This document shows positions 50,379 through 59,442 of a DNA stretch of 64,000 nt, piece by piece (within the stretch, counting starts at the first letter, position 1; each line of letters begins with the position of its first letter). The position numbers were made by a program, and so were the translations under genes. The stretch comes from Actinoplanes sichuanensis (GTDB taxonomy: Bacteria > Actinomycetota > Actinomycetes > Mycobacteriales > Micromonosporaceae), in assembly GCF_033097365.1 (NCBI RefSeq), contig NZ_AP028461.1, positions 3,844,001-3,908,000 on the forward strand. The letters are read 5' to 3'. The notes beneath the pieces are model-generated. The model had not been told where the DNA came from. It did no database searches and saw only the letters and a program-made list of their open reading frames with translations.

Positions 50379-50981
50379 ATGGTGGCGAGGGTGGAGCAGT
50401 CCTGGACACGCATTGTGCGGTGGCTGTCGGTGAACGTGTCCTGGGCGATGCCGGCTATCGCTCCGCCAGCGAGTCCGCAGGCCATCGCGGACGCCGAACG
50501 TGAAATCGGGGTAAGTCTTCCCGAGGACCTGATGCACTGGTGGTTACTGGCGGACGGCATGACGGACATGGTTTTGTGCCTTCCGCCGGAGTGTCAGCCC
50601 CTTTCGATTGCCGACAGCCTGGAGGACCGGCGCATGCATCTTGACGGTTGGCGCACCATGGGAGAGCCCACCAGCTCCGATGGCTTGGCCGGTGAGATGT
50701 CATTGCCTTTCCTCGACCGGTTTCTGCCCATCGGCACCGACGGCTGTGGTGGTTACCTCTATGTCGACCTGCGGCAGGGCGAACTGCGGGGCAGTATCGG
50801 CTGGTGCAACGGGGAGGAAAATCATGACGGAACGGATTGGGGCAGCACCGCACATCTGCTGGCGGCGACAGCCGAGGCGATGGACGCGGGAGTGCCATGT
50901 AAGGGGCCGTACGGCGGTGCGTTGCCCGAGCCGGATCCCAAGTCCTTCGTGATTTGGCGCTCTGTCAAGGAAGTCGACTGA
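50379..50981 (+). CDS. SMI1/KNR4 (SUKH) family protein
   Basis: A 200-residue protein. The SUKH pattern is clear: SPQAIADAEREIGVSLPEDL, HWWLLADGM, then LPIGTDGCGGYLYVDL and GSTAHLLAATAEAMDAG. SUKH proteins often act as immunity proteins against nuclease toxins, but many are orphans. ATG 50379 lies shortly after an AT-rich GAGAATTGATCC stretch that could be a -10 region. No toxin gene is adjacent. Confidence 0.82.
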   Translation: MVARVEQSWTRIVRWLSVNVSWAMPAIAPPASPQAIADAEREIGVSLPEDLMHWWLLADGMTDMVLCLPPECQPLSIADSLEDRRMHLDGWRTMGEPTSSDGLAGEMSLPFLDRFLPIGTDGCGGYLYVDLRQGELRGSIGWCNGEENHDGTDWGSTAHLLAATAEAMDAGVPCKGPYGGALPEPDPKSFVIWRSVKEVD

Positions 50982-51158
50982 TCAGCCAATACCGTGGCGT
51001 TTGTGAACGTTGATCGCCCCCGGCCGCAGCGTATGGGTCTCGACCAGTTCAGGTCCGCGGGGCTGCTGTTGTTGTTGGCGTACGCGGATCGCGGCAGTTG
51101 AGGGCGTCATCTGAGGTCCCGCGTGAATAGGCAGAGTTCCCGAAGTGCCGCTTCTGCC

Positions 51159-51578
51159 TCATCCCAGGCAGCGCACAATCACCGCGATCTCGGTGGTGTC
51201 GTTCGGACCGGACACGTTGACCGAGACAACCTCGAGCTCGACGCGACGCCGGTCAGTCCGAACTGACTCTGTTCCGGTGACCTCAAGGCAAGTGGGACGT
51301 CCAGGTGGGTCCTCACCGGTTCGATAGAGGCGCCCTATCGCCGCCACCTCGTACTCGCCGCTGTCAGCACTATCCTCGCCTTCGAGGAGGATCCGCCCGA
51401 TATCGGCATTCGACCAAATCACGGTCCCGCTGATCAGCCTCGTCGCGACCGTTTGGCTCGGCCAGATCCGCGCTGTCACGAAGCCGGCGGCGAAGACCAG
51501 AGCCAGGATGCCGACCAGTCGTATCTGCCCGACATAGCGCCTCAGGATCGAAACGCCCGGACCGGGAACTCTCACCAC
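51159..51578 (-). CDS. Small membrane-anchored hypothetical protein
   Basis: A 139-residue protein with one N-terminal membrane helix (IRLVGILALVFAAGFVTARI, about 19-38) and an extracytoplasmic domain of about 95 residues with one late pair of charged strands (RVELEVVSVNVSG) and a C-terminal Cys. The start is GTG 51578. No family recognised. Confidence 0.6.
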   Translation of the reverse strand: MVRVPGPGVSILRRYVGQIRLVGILALVFAAGFVTARIWPSQTVATRLISGTVIWSNADIGRILLEGEDSADSGEYEVAAIGRLYRTGEDPPGRPTCLEVTGTESVRTDRRRVELEVVSVNVSGPNDTTEIAVIVRCLG

Positions 51579-52093
51579 GCCAAGCTATCCCAGCGTCAGC
51601 ATGAAGTTCGGCCGTCTGGGGAGGCGGCCGAACGGCGGCAGACGAGGACGTTCGGCGGCCCGCTTACCGGTCCGCGCCAGGTAGGGAATCTACGCTGTTC
51701 AAGCGCCGGGCGGTGAGCCCATTTCGTGAGGTTCTCCCCAAGCGATGCTCGCCGCCCGGCGCCCGATCCACCGCCGCCCGGAAAGACGCCCGATCTGCGG
51801 CATGAGAGTCGAACGGAACTTGGTATTCCAGGGCGGGTCCCGCCGCGGAACCTGCGGATTCTCGACTGTCCTATTCTTCGCGCGAGGGGTGCCGAGCTAC
51901 TGGCCCTCACACGATTCGGCGGCGAGTTGAAAGCGCTCGGGCGATCTACGACCAGCTGGTTCCTGGATCGGCGGCGACCGGCGACAACCTTCCTAACGTC
52001 AGCAACCGCGATCTTGCCGCCGTGACCGACGGACCGTTTGACGGTGACCGCCAAGGCACGCCAAGACTAACGAGGCCACCATAGGAGATCTTT
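51579..52093. other. 515-nt gap
   Basis: Frames here (51596-52054 minus and 51726-52025 plus) are Arg/Pro-rich and mutually antisense, without recognisable domains or good starts, so I call no gene. A purine-rich ribosome binding site at the right edge (AGGAG at 52083-52087) belongs to the next gene. Confidence 0.4.
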
Positions 52094-52390
52094 ATGATTG
52101 ATATGCAAGTGCGTAGGGAGAATCGCGAAGTAGTGACTCGCGGGTCGCAGGGGATAAAATGGTCTCAAGCGTTGGCTGAGTTAGATCCAGAAAGGTTTCC
52201 GTGTTTGAGTAGCCTTCTGCCGTACGCCGACGCCATATTCAATTCGCGGCAAGCTGAGAGACTGCGACGGGAACTCTCCGACCAGCACATTATCGGCATC
52301 ATCGGAGAGGGCGCCGCGGCGGAAGCCGAAAGGCTGTGCAGGGAAGTCGAGAATGGCTCTCACCTGTACCTTTGGTTTGCGGGAGACTAG
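52094..52390 (+). CDS. Small hypothetical protein, 98 aa
   Basis: A charged, mostly helical protein (WSQALAELDPERFPCLSSLL; QAERLRRELSDQHIIGIIGE). ATG 52094 follows AGGAG at a good distance, and codon use is less GC-biased than the chromosomal average, as in other genes of this accessory region. No family is recognised; size and setting fit an immunity protein (inference). Confidence 0.6.
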   Translation: MIDMQVRRENREVVTRGSQGIKWSQALAELDPERFPCLSSLLPYADAIFNSRQAERLRRELSDQHIIGIIGEGAAAEAERLCREVENGSHLYLWFAGD

Positions 52391-52430
52391 CGCCGAGGAG
52401 CGCCCTCTCATCGGCACGACAGGGCTCCTG

Positions 52431-53000
52431 TCAAGCCGGCGGATCGTCTCGATAGAGATCTTCCCTCACGCCTCGGCCGCCCCAGCGGGTCGCGGTGAGT
52501 TCAGGTCGCGGACGCGTCGGTTTCGGTAGCCAGGCGTGCCGTCTGGTGTCGGACGGAGCGTTGTCCCAGTCAGCGATCAGCGCGAACGGGTCGGCTGTGT
52601 CATCGACGCCATCGACGTTGGCTTCCCGGACGACTACGGAAGGGTAGAAGCGCGTCTCCTGAGCCACCCGGCAGTCGTCCGTCCGAGAAGCCACCAGAAC
52701 GCCGCAACTTTCGCAGGCCACAGACAGGTTCCCGCCGGCGAGGGACCAGCAACCGATGAAAACGAGGTCGTGGACGATTCGAGTACCACGTACATCGCCG
52801 GGCGATAGCACGACGGTGTCGACTACTTGATCGCACCCATACGCCGTCTCGTCGATCGCATAGGTACCGGGGTCGAGAAGTGGCGGATTGACATGGTGGC
52901 AGTCGAGAAGCGACGAGGGCGGTTGCGGTGGCAGTTCCACCAACCGGACCGGGACGCTCAGCGCGTTCCCGCACTCAGCACACCGGAAGGTCTCCACCAC
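52431..53000 (-). CDS. Conserved hypothetical protein with zinc-ribbon cysteines
   Basis: About 189 residues. CxxC pairs in TFRCAECGNALSVPV and ACESCGVLVASRTDDC suggest a zinc ribbon, followed by the pattern QETRFYPSVVV seen in an unnamed actinobacterial family. The tandem GTG GTG at 53000/52997 begins directly before the first CxxC and is used; the open frame upstream adds 21 unrelated residues. Function unknown. Confidence 0.72.
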   Translation of the reverse strand: MVETFRCAECGNALSVPVRLVELPPQPPSSLLDCHHVNPPLLDPGTYAIDETAYGCDQVVDTVVLSPGDVRGTRIVHDLVFIGCWSLAGGNLSVACESCGVLVASRTDDCRVAQETRFYPSVVVREANVDGVDDTADPFALIADWDNAPSDTRRHAWLPKPTRPRPELTATRWGGRGVREDLYRDDPPA

Positions 53001-53137
53001 GGCAGTGTGACATTCAGGCCCACCGACAGCATCTGAATATGCAGGGCGGGCTTCGAGTATCACGCCATCTCAGGGGTTGTCGATCTACTCAATGCCCTCT
53101 CGTCGGCATGAGAGCATGTGCGTCCGGTAAGCGCTGC

Positions 53138-53404
53138 CTATGAGACCACGGTCAGGTCAGCCGACCACCAATGAGGCTGGTTCTGTTTCCACTCGGCGAC
53201 GTATCGCTGCTCGGTGATCTCCTCAACATTGGCCAGCAGCCATGCCTGAGCCTCATCTGGAGCGATCTTCGCCGAGGTGTCAGGGATTCCGCCGTCGATG
53301 ATCCCCGCGTCGTTGTAAATGGCGAAACGCCACTGCCCCTCTGGGTTGTAGAGCACCAGTGCGCGAGCGGTTGCCTTCCAGACAGGCCTTTTGGGCTTCG
53401 GCAT
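53138..53404 (-). CDS. Small hypothetical protein, 88 aa
   Basis: A compact protein with strand-rich pattern RALVLYNPEGQWRFAIYNDA and a helix AWLLANVEEITEQRYVAEW. ATG 53404 has a CATCAT box six bases upstream. It looks genuine by composition, but I do not know its family. It lies among immunity-type genes. Confidence 0.6.
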   Translation of the reverse strand: MPKPKRPVWKATARALVLYNPEGQWRFAIYNDAGIIDGGIPDTSAKIAPDEAQAWLLANVEEITEQRYVAEWKQNQPHWWSADLTVVS

Positions 53405-53726
53405 GTGTTCATGATGTCAGAGGTTCAGTACGGCCCGTCTATGTCGTGAGGGCACGGTCGGCTACGAGCACGACGCGCCGAGCGTTCCGACTGCTGGCCT
53501 GCGAGCTGCGCACGATCGGCGGCATGACAGTGTGTTGCAGGCCGACCGCACTTCGCGCGGCTGTTTGGCCTCCATGCCATCGCGCGATGTGACCGCATAG
53601 CCGGGACGCCAGTCTGACTTGAGCCGCGAGTACGAGATCATGAGTGGCGGGTCGGTGCCGCCGTTGTGTTTCGGCTGGAGTCCGGGATTCCCGGCACATG
53701 TGTTTCGGTTGACGAAGGGCGGGCTC
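53405..53726. other. 322-nt intergenic stretch
   Basis: Divergent region between the 88-aa protein gene and the SUKH gene. It must hold both promoters, but apart from the CATCAT box at the left edge I see no clear signal or gene. Confidence 0.4.
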
Positions 53727-54275
53727 ATGGCCGACGAGGCGCTCAGACAGATGTTCCCGGGTCTGGACCTGGACACCTTCTGGGAGGACAGCGCGTGTGC
53801 CGACGAGACCTATAGCGGCGGGCATCCCACTGATGAACTGGTCTCGTCGGTCGAGGCAGAACTCGGGTTCCGGTTGCCCTCGTCGTATGTGGCTTTGATG
53901 CGGATGCGTAACGGTGGAATACCGCGAAACACGTGTTGCCCGGCGCCGAGCAGAACGACCTGGGCTGAGGACCATGTCGCACTCAACGCGATCATGGGGA
54001 TCGGCCGGGAGAAGGAAGGATCTCTGGCCGGATCGATGGGCAGTCGGCTCTTTGTCGAGGAGTGGGGCTATCCAGAGATCGGCGTGTACTTCGCCGACTG
54101 TCCTTCGGCCGGCCACGACATGATCGCGTTCGACTACCGTGACTGCGGCCCCGAGGGCGAACCGCGCGTGGTCCATGTGGATCAGGAGGTCGGCTACCGG
54201 ATCACCATACTGGCGCCTGATTTCGTCAGCTTCGTCCAGTCGCTGCGGCCGGAGAACGATGACGACTATGACTGA
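53727..54275 (+). CDS. SMI1/KNR4 (SUKH) family protein
   Basis: A 182-residue protein with a well-conserved SUKH domain: TDELVSSVEAELGFRLPSSY, LMRMRNGGIP, IMGIGREKE, WGYPEIGVYFADCPSAGHDM, DYRDCGPEGEPRVVHVDQE, and LAPDFVSFVQSL. The second SUKH protein of this region and not a close copy of the first. The open frame runs further upstream, but ATG 53727 gives the usual N-terminal length. Likely an immunity or immunity-derived protein without a visible toxin. Confidence 0.85.
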   Translation: MADEALRQMFPGLDLDTFWEDSACADETYSGGHPTDELVSSVEAELGFRLPSSYVALMRMRNGGIPRNTCCPAPSRTTWAEDHVALNAIMGIGREKEGSLAGSMGSRLFVEEWGYPEIGVYFADCPSAGHDMIAFDYRDCGPEGEPRVVHVDQEVGYRITILAPDFVSFVQSLRPENDDDYD

Positions 54276-54378
54276 GCCACCGGCCGGGGCCAGGGATGTC
54301 ACCCACATTGGCTGGCGTGTTCCGCGGCCTGCCTGCGGACTGCGGCAGTAGAGGACGTTCTTCGTCACTGACCACCTG

Positions 54379-54648
54379 CTACTCCTCGACGGGTGGCCTG
54401 CCCATGTCACCGAGATCATCCAGCAACCGCTCGCGGGCTGCATGGAGGCGGCCGGAATAGTCCGGCATGAAGATCTCGACGAGCGATCTGTCCAGCGTGC
54501 CGACGATGGTGTGCAGCGGAGACCAGACCGCGCGCTCGTCGTTGACGAGGTTGTCGAAAGCCGGGGTGCCGATCATCCGGTCGAGCCAGTCGGAGAGTAC
54601 GAGAGCCTGATCTCTGGTGAGGTTGATCGTGAGGTCATCATCCGGCAC
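54379..54648 (-). CDS. Small conserved hypothetical protein, 89 aa
   Basis: A helical, acidic protein with LTINLTRDQALVLSDWLDRM, then AVWSPLHTIVGTLDRSLVEI. The pattern recurs in actinobacterial accessory regions. ATG 54648 is the natural start. Function unknown. Confidence 0.65.
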   Translation of the reverse strand: MPDDDLTINLTRDQALVLSDWLDRMIGTPAFDNLVNDERAVWSPLHTIVGTLDRSLVEIFMPDYSGRLHAARERLLDDLGDMGRPPVEE

Positions 54649-54754
54649 CGACGCAGCCTACCGGCTGCCGACCTGGGTCGACGCGCACGCGCGGGAGCGC
54701 GATCAGCGGCAGAGATGAGGATGTCGAACCGGGCAGTCGGTACCCCGGGTCTCG

Positions 54755-56092
54755 TCAGGCCAGATGGCCTACGAGGCCGGGGCGAAGGCTCGATTCGATC
54801 ACGCTGAGGGCGTTCGGGTCGATGCTCCAGGCGGCCGCGACCCGCATGACGTCGTCCTGGTCAGCCCACTGGCCGCCCGGTTCCGTCGCGGAGAAGCCGA
54901 GCTCGATCTCCACCGGAGTGGGCGTGCCCGTCTCCTCACAGGATTCGCTGGTCTCGCTGCAGTAGACGTGGCGGACGAGTCGCCCGTCGACGGCGAGCGC
55001 CCACTCGGCGTAGTCCGAGACCCGGTGATTGCCGAAGTACTGCACCTCGGTGCGAAGCTGGGCGCTGAGGGACGCCACGGACGAGCCGTCGAACCCGCAC
55101 ACAGCGTTGACCACGAAGATCCATCCGCCGGTCGGCGGCGAGACGAAGACCTGATCGCCGCGGGCGGCTTCCACGCCCTCGTCCCAGCCGGTCTCCCTTC
55201 CTCCGGTGAGACCGATCGCGGCGGCGACCTGCTCGACGGTGCTGCCCCGTACCGCCAGCCACGTCATCTTGATACCGAAACCAACCCCGGCAGGAGTGCC
55301 GGGAGGCAGGTGCTCGACCGGAAGATCCGCGATCATCCGTACGGCTGCGGCGCACACCGCGTCGTAATCGTCGGCCGGACCCAGCCAGGTCCGCTCCACG
55401 ACGGTCTGCTTGAGTGCACTGCCCACGCCGGTGAGCCGGACCGAGCCGGTGGACAGCTCCTCGAGGTGCACGGTGGCACATCCGTTGAGCAGCCGCCGGT
55501 CGACACCGGCGGCGGGCAGCGCCTCCGCGTACGCCGGGCTTTCTCCCCACTCCCGGTCCGACTCGGGGAGAGCGGCACGGACGGCTGCGAGAAGTGATGC
55601 GGTATCCGGCTCGGCGATGCATACCGGGCCGACGAAGGAACCTCTCACGATAGGCATGACGATCAGCCGGCCGATGGCCGACGTCGCGACTATCACCTGA
55701 CGGATCGCAGGCCATTGTGGTTCGGCCTCGTCGAGTACGCGGCGCACCATCGCGCCGAGCCGGTGCGAGACGTCGGCGGCCGGCACCGCCGGCGTGGTCG
55801 CCTCAGGGCCGAACGGGTCGACGACGGCGTGCCACGTGCCGTCGTCGAGGTAGACCCGTGCGGATTTCTCGGGCGAGAATCGCCGAACCGGGACACCGAC
55901 GATGTCCTCACAGAAGGTCCGCCACGAGGCCCCGTCGTCCTTGTACGCGTCGGAGTCCAGCGCGTAGAGCCGCAGAATCACGTCGCCGAGCCGTGCACCC
56001 GAGGCGTCGCCTACGACGGCTACGCCGGTGGTGAATCGACCACGCGTCACGAAGGTGCGCCCCTGAAAGACGACGACCTGGCCCCACAACAT
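54755..56092 (-). CDS. Hypothetical protein, 445 aa
   Basis: A large soluble protein. The N-terminus (MLWGQVVVFQGRTFVTRGRF) is beta-rich; a middle domain (residues about 110-260) and a C-terminal region (TGWDEGVEAARGDQVFVSPP, then GGWIFVVNAVCGFDG and ALAVDGRLVRHVYCSE) look like separate units, and the latter resembles a family of actinobacterial proteins without known function. ATG 56092 is selected because the upstream continuation is not protein-like. No catalytic motif is seen. Confidence 0.65.
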   Translation of the reverse strand: MLWGQVVVFQGRTFVTRGRFTTGVAVVGDASGARLGDVILRLYALDSDAYKDDGASWRTFCEDIVGVPVRRFSPEKSARVYLDDGTWHAVVDPFGPEATTPAVPAADVSHRLGAMVRRVLDEAEPQWPAIRQVIVATSAIGRLIVMPIVRGSFVGPVCIAEPDTASLLAAVRAALPESDREWGESPAYAEALPAAGVDRRLLNGCATVHLEELSTGSVRLTGVGSALKQTVVERTWLGPADDYDAVCAAAVRMIADLPVEHLPPGTPAGVGFGIKMTWLAVRGSTVEQVAAAIGLTGGRETGWDEGVEAARGDQVFVSPPTGGWIFVVNAVCGFDGSSVASLSAQLRTEVQYFGNHRVSDYAEWALAVDGRLVRHVYCSETSESCEETGTPTPVEIELGFSATEPGGQWADQDDVMRVAAAWSIDPNALSVIESSLRPGLVGHLA

Positions 56093-56235
56093 GCTCGTGA
56101 ACTCCGTCCGCTGGTGCCGGCACCCTATCGCCGCCCCGCGAGATGGCCCACGACCGGGACCGGGCCGATCGTCGAGGGCGTACTCGGTTGCCTGCTCCTT
56201 CTGACCGGCCGCACCGCACCGGTTGAACGGCGAGC

Positions 56236-56607
56236 TCAAGCGACGCAGAACTCGTTGCCCTCGGGATCGAGCATCACGATGTGGCTGAACTGCCCGCCGT
56301 AGGACTCCTCGCGGACGATCGTCGCGCCCTCGGACACGAGGCTGGTCGCCTTCGCGCGGATCAGGCGCTCACGGTCGGCCGGTTCGGCGGGCAACCGGAT
56401 GTCGATGTGCATCCGGTTCTTGGCGATCTTGGCTTCCGGCACCCGGAGGAAGCCGATCGCCGGCCCTCCGCCATCGGGGTCGACGATCGAGGCGCCGTCC
56501 GGTTCGTCGTAGCCGGGCTCGGCCACATAGCCGAGGGCCCGCGCCCAGAACGCCGCCAGCCGGTGCGGGTCGACGGCGTCGCAGCCCAGCGTCCACCGGA
56601 TCGTCAT
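56236..56607 (-). CDS. VOC/glyoxalase-like family protein
   Basis: A 123-residue single-unit VOC protein: WTLGCDAVDPHRLAAFWARA at the start and FSHIVMLDPEGNEFCVA at the end, with a metal-ligand Glu in the latter and His in NRMHIDIRLP. It belongs to the Glyoxalase_6-like group, common in actinobacteria. ATG 56607 has a TAGCGT box seven bases upstream (leaderless). Substrate unknown. Confidence 0.85.
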   Translation of the reverse strand: MTIRWTLGCDAVDPHRLAAFWARALGYVAEPGYDEPDGASIVDPDGGGPAIGFLRVPEAKIAKNRMHIDIRLPAEPADRERLIRAKATSLVSEGATIVREESYGGQFSHIVMLDPEGNEFCVA

Positions 56608-56667
56608 GGTGGACACGCTACGCCCGGCATCGCACCGGCGAGCGACGGATCTCACTACGCTGTCCGG

Positions 56668-57087
56668 ATGCGGCGCTCGAAGACCCTTCCGGCCATGATG
56701 TTCCTGCTGTCCGTTTCCGCCTGCACCACGGCATCGCCCGCGCCGACGGCCCCGGTGCCGGTCTCCGTCCCGGCCTCGGCCGTCGTCTCCTCACCCGCGT
56801 CCGGCCCGGTCTCGGCCGACGCGGCCAAGGCCTGTGAGCTCGCGGCGCAGGCTCCTCGGCCCGGTGAGGCCATCGAGATCGACGAGCAGCAGATCAAGAC
56901 CATCATCGGGTACGCGGCGACGTCCGCCGTGGAGGGCGTCGAGCGGGCCGGCGCGAAGGTGGATACCGGGTACTCGGCCTGGCTGAAGGCGGGCCTCGGC
57001 GACAAGGCGGCGACCGCCTCCGACAGGCTGCTGGAAGCCGTCGCCGGGCTGAAGGACGCCTGCGTCGAGGCCGGCCTCACACCGTAA
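56668..57087 (+). CDS. Putative lipoprotein, unknown function
   Basis: A 139-residue lipoprotein: signal with lipobox VSAC (Cys at about residue 19), an Ala/Pro/Val/Ser-rich linker, then a helical domain (KACELAAQAPRPGEAIEIDE, ATASDRLLEAVAGLKDACVE) with two cysteines. TACGCT lies six bases before ATG 56668. It diverges from the VOC gene. No family recognised. Confidence 0.72.
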   Translation: MRRSKTLPAMMFLLSVSACTTASPAPTAPVPVSVPASAVVSSPASGPVSADAAKACELAAQAPRPGEAIEIDEQQIKTIIGYAATSAVEGVERAGAKVDTGYSAWLKAGLGDKAATASDRLLEAVAGLKDACVEAGLTP

Positions 57088-57127
57088 TTCGGGCGACACC
57101 GGACGTCGATGCCCGGAGACTGGCCGC

Positions 57128-58411
57128 GTGAGTCTCGCCACCGCCCTTCGCCACGTCCGCCCGCCGTCACCCCTGGCCGGGCGTCTGTCCGTCCAGTCTT
57201 TACTGTTCGCCCTGGGTGAGGGCGCTTTCATGACCGGTTCGGCGGTGTTCTTCACCCAGATCGTCGGACTGTCCGCGGCCCAGGTCGGTCTGGGTCTGAC
57301 CGTCGCCGGGGTCGCGGCGTTCCTGGCGGCGCTGCCGATGGGCCAGCTGGTGGACCGGTTCGGGCCGAAACGGATGTGGGCGGTCAGCGCGGCCGGGCAG
57401 GCGGCGATGTTCGCGCTGTGGCCGTTCATCACCGACTTCCGCGGTTATCTGCTGATGGCCGTCGGGATGGAGGTGATCGGCGCGCTCGGCAACGCGGCGC
57501 ACGGCGCGTACACGATCGACGTCCTGCCGCCCGAGGAGAGGGTTAAGTCCCGCGCCTACATGTACTCCGCACTCAACCTCGGTTTCACGCTCGGTTCGCT
57601 GATCGGCGGCATCGCGCTGGCGTTCCACTCCAACGACGTGCTGCATGCGCTGCCCTGGTTCACCGCTGTGGTCTTCCTGGTCAACGCGGCCGCGGTCAGC
57701 TGGCTACCGCGGGCGCCGCACGACAACCGCACGCCCGCGCAGCGGAAGGTGAGGATTCCCGGGCCGGGTCCGCTGCGCAATCCGGGCTGGTTGCTGACGA
57801 GTTTCTTCACCGGCGTGTTCTGGACCAACCAGGTGCTGCTGAACGTGGTGATCCCGCTGTGGCTGGTCGAGCAGACCGACGCGCCGCGGGTGTTGCTGGC
57901 GTTCCTGTTCGGCACGAACACGGTGATGTGCGTGTTCCTGCCGATGGCGGCGGCCCGGGGTGTCACCGGGCTCTCGACGGCGTTGCGGGCGGTCCGGGTG
58001 TCGTCGACGTTCTTCGTGATCTCCTGCCTGATCACGCTGGCCACCCATGACACGGTCGGTTGGGTGACGATCGCGCTGGTCTGGTTGGGTCACGTGACGG
58101 TGACCGGCGCCGAGTTGTACCTGTCGGCGGCGAACTGGACGTTCGAGGCGGAGCTGATGGACCCGCGGCAGCGCGGCGCCTACCAGGGTGCGGCCGAGAT
58201 GAGTGCCACGCTGGGCAAGGTGTGGGCGCCGGCGGTGTTCACGTTCCTGGCGATGAACTGGGGCGCCACCGGCTGGCTGATCATCGCCGGGGTGATCGTG
58301 GTCGCCACGTTCGGGATCCACCAGTCGACCCGGATGGCCCGGCGCTTCCTGGTGCGGCACGTGCCCGCCGACGACCTGGCCGATGCCCGGGCCGCCAGCA
58401 TGGCCGGGTAG
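57128..58411 (+). CDS. MFS transporter
   Basis: A 427-residue protein with about 12 membrane helices. The loop between helices 2 and 3 has MGQLVDRFGPKRMWAVSAAG, the MFS GxxxDRxGRR-type motif. The pattern is that of drug/proton efflux proteins. The start is GTG 57128, 40 nt after the lipoprotein gene. No local regulator identifies the substrate. Confidence 0.88.
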   Translation: MSLATALRHVRPPSPLAGRLSVQSLLFALGEGAFMTGSAVFFTQIVGLSAAQVGLGLTVAGVAAFLAALPMGQLVDRFGPKRMWAVSAAGQAAMFALWPFITDFRGYLLMAVGMEVIGALGNAAHGAYTIDVLPPEERVKSRAYMYSALNLGFTLGSLIGGIALAFHSNDVLHALPWFTAVVFLVNAAAVSWLPRAPHDNRTPAQRKVRIPGPGPLRNPGWLLTSFFTGVFWTNQVLLNVVIPLWLVEQTDAPRVLLAFLFGTNTVMCVFLPMAAARGVTGLSTALRAVRVSSTFFVISCLITLATHDTVGWVTIALVWLGHVTVTGAELYLSAANWTFEAELMDPRQRGAYQGAAEMSATLGKVWAPAVFTFLAMNWGATGWLIIAGVIVVATFGIHQSTRMARRFLVRHVPADDLADARAASMAG

Positions 58412-58416
58412 CCGTC

Positions 58417-58956
58417 GTGGACGTGGTGGGGCTGATCGAGGGGGATCCGGGGGCGATGAGTGTCCTGCGGGCGGCCGCCCGCTTGGGGCTTGCGGACTGG
58501 TGGGTCGGCGCGGGCTTCGTACGCAATCGGGTCTGGGATGCTCTGTGTTCTGTTCCGGCGGCGCCGGAACGTGACGTGGACCTGGTGTACTTCGACCCGG
58601 CCGATCCGGACCCGGCCGGGGACGAACGTGCCGAGGCCCGGGCCGGGCTGCTCCTGCCCGGGGTGCCGTGGGAGATCCGCAATCAGGCGCGGATGCATCT
58701 GCGCAACGGTGACGAGCCGTATTCGTCGTCTTTGGACGCGATCTCGCGCTGGCCGGAGACGGCGACGTGCGTGGCGGTGACGCTGCGGGGCGGGTTCGTT
58801 CACCTGGCGTCCGGTCACGGCCTGGACGATCTGCTGGAGATGGTGGTGCGTCCGTCACCGGCCTTCGACAATCCGGCGGGCCGGGCGAAGGTCCGCGGCC
58901 GGGTGCGGGCGAAGGGTTGGCTCGATCGGTGGCCGGGCCTGCGGCTGGAGGTCTAG
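58417..58956 (+). CDS. Nucleotidyltransferase-like protein (COG3575/DUF925 type)
   Basis: A 179-residue protein: LGLADWWVGAGFVRNRVWDA, then RDVDLVYFDPAD (the hDh nucleotidyltransferase pair), EIRNQARMHLRNGD and RWPETATCVAVTL, all typical of this family. Function of the family is unknown. GTG 58417 lies just after the MFS stop; the long open frame upstream is a shadow of the MFS gene. It converges with and overlaps the CoaD-like gene by 4 nt. Confidence 0.83.
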   Translation: MDVVGLIEGDPGAMSVLRAAARLGLADWWVGAGFVRNRVWDALCSVPAAPERDVDLVYFDPADPDPAGDERAEARAGLLLPGVPWEIRNQARMHLRNGDEPYSSSLDAISRWPETATCVAVTLRGGFVHLASGHGLDDLLEMVVRPSPAFDNPAGRAKVRGRVRAKGWLDRWPGLRLEV

Positions 58957-59360
58957 GCGAGCGCGCGTGCCATCGTCGAGGATGTCGTGGCGAGTTCCGG
59001 CCGGGCCGGGAGGAACAGCGTCGTCACGCCGAGGTGCTCGTTCATGGCCGCGAGTGGTAGCTCGTGGCGCATGTCGGCCTGGTTTCGCAGGCCGCGGATG
59101 ATGACGTCACCGTGGTGGGTGCGGCAGTAGTCGACGGTGAGGCCGGACCACGCCGCGGCATGGACGTTGTCCCAGTCCGGCGGCAGCATCGCGCGCAGGT
59201 GCGTGACGCGGTCGTGCTGCGTCGCGGTCGGGTTCTTGTCGGCGTTGACCGCGACCAGCACGGTGACGCGGGTGAACAGTCGGCGTGCCCGGTCGACGAC
59301 GTCGAGGTGCCCGGCGGTGAACGGATCGAACGTGCCGGGGTAGACGGCATGAGGTGGCAT
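58953..59360 (-). CDS. Short CoaD-like nucleotidyltransferase, probably degenerate
   Basis: A 135-residue relative of phosphopantetheine adenylyltransferase. The nucleotide-binding YPGTFDPFTAGHLDVVDRAR and IIRGLRNQADMRHELPLAAM are clear. Differences: NPTATQ replaces the NPxK region, so the substrate-binding Lys is missing, and the usual C-terminal ISSSLVKE and following helices are replaced by a short TTSSTMARALA end (normal CoaD has about 160 residues). It is more likely a paralogue than the genome's only CoaD. ATG 59360 is chosen from the conserved start. Confidence 0.78.
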   Translation of the reverse strand: MPPHAVYPGTFDPFTAGHLDVVDRARRLFTRVTVLVAVNADKNPTATQHDRVTHLRAMLPPDWDNVHAAAWSGLTVDYCRTHHGDVIIRGLRNQADMRHELPLAAMNEHLGVTTLFLPARPELATTSSTMARALA

Positions 59361-59442
59361 ACCGCTGAGCCAACCGGCGCCGGCGCCCGATCGACAAGCT
59401 TGTATGCGATGTCTCACACGTGCCGGCGATCGATCGCGATGA

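Noticed and set aside
51596..52054. A 152-codon minus-strand frame in the 51.6-52.1 kb gap
   Set aside because: Arg/Ser-rich, no recognisable domain or good start, and overlapped by an equally poor frame on the other strand.
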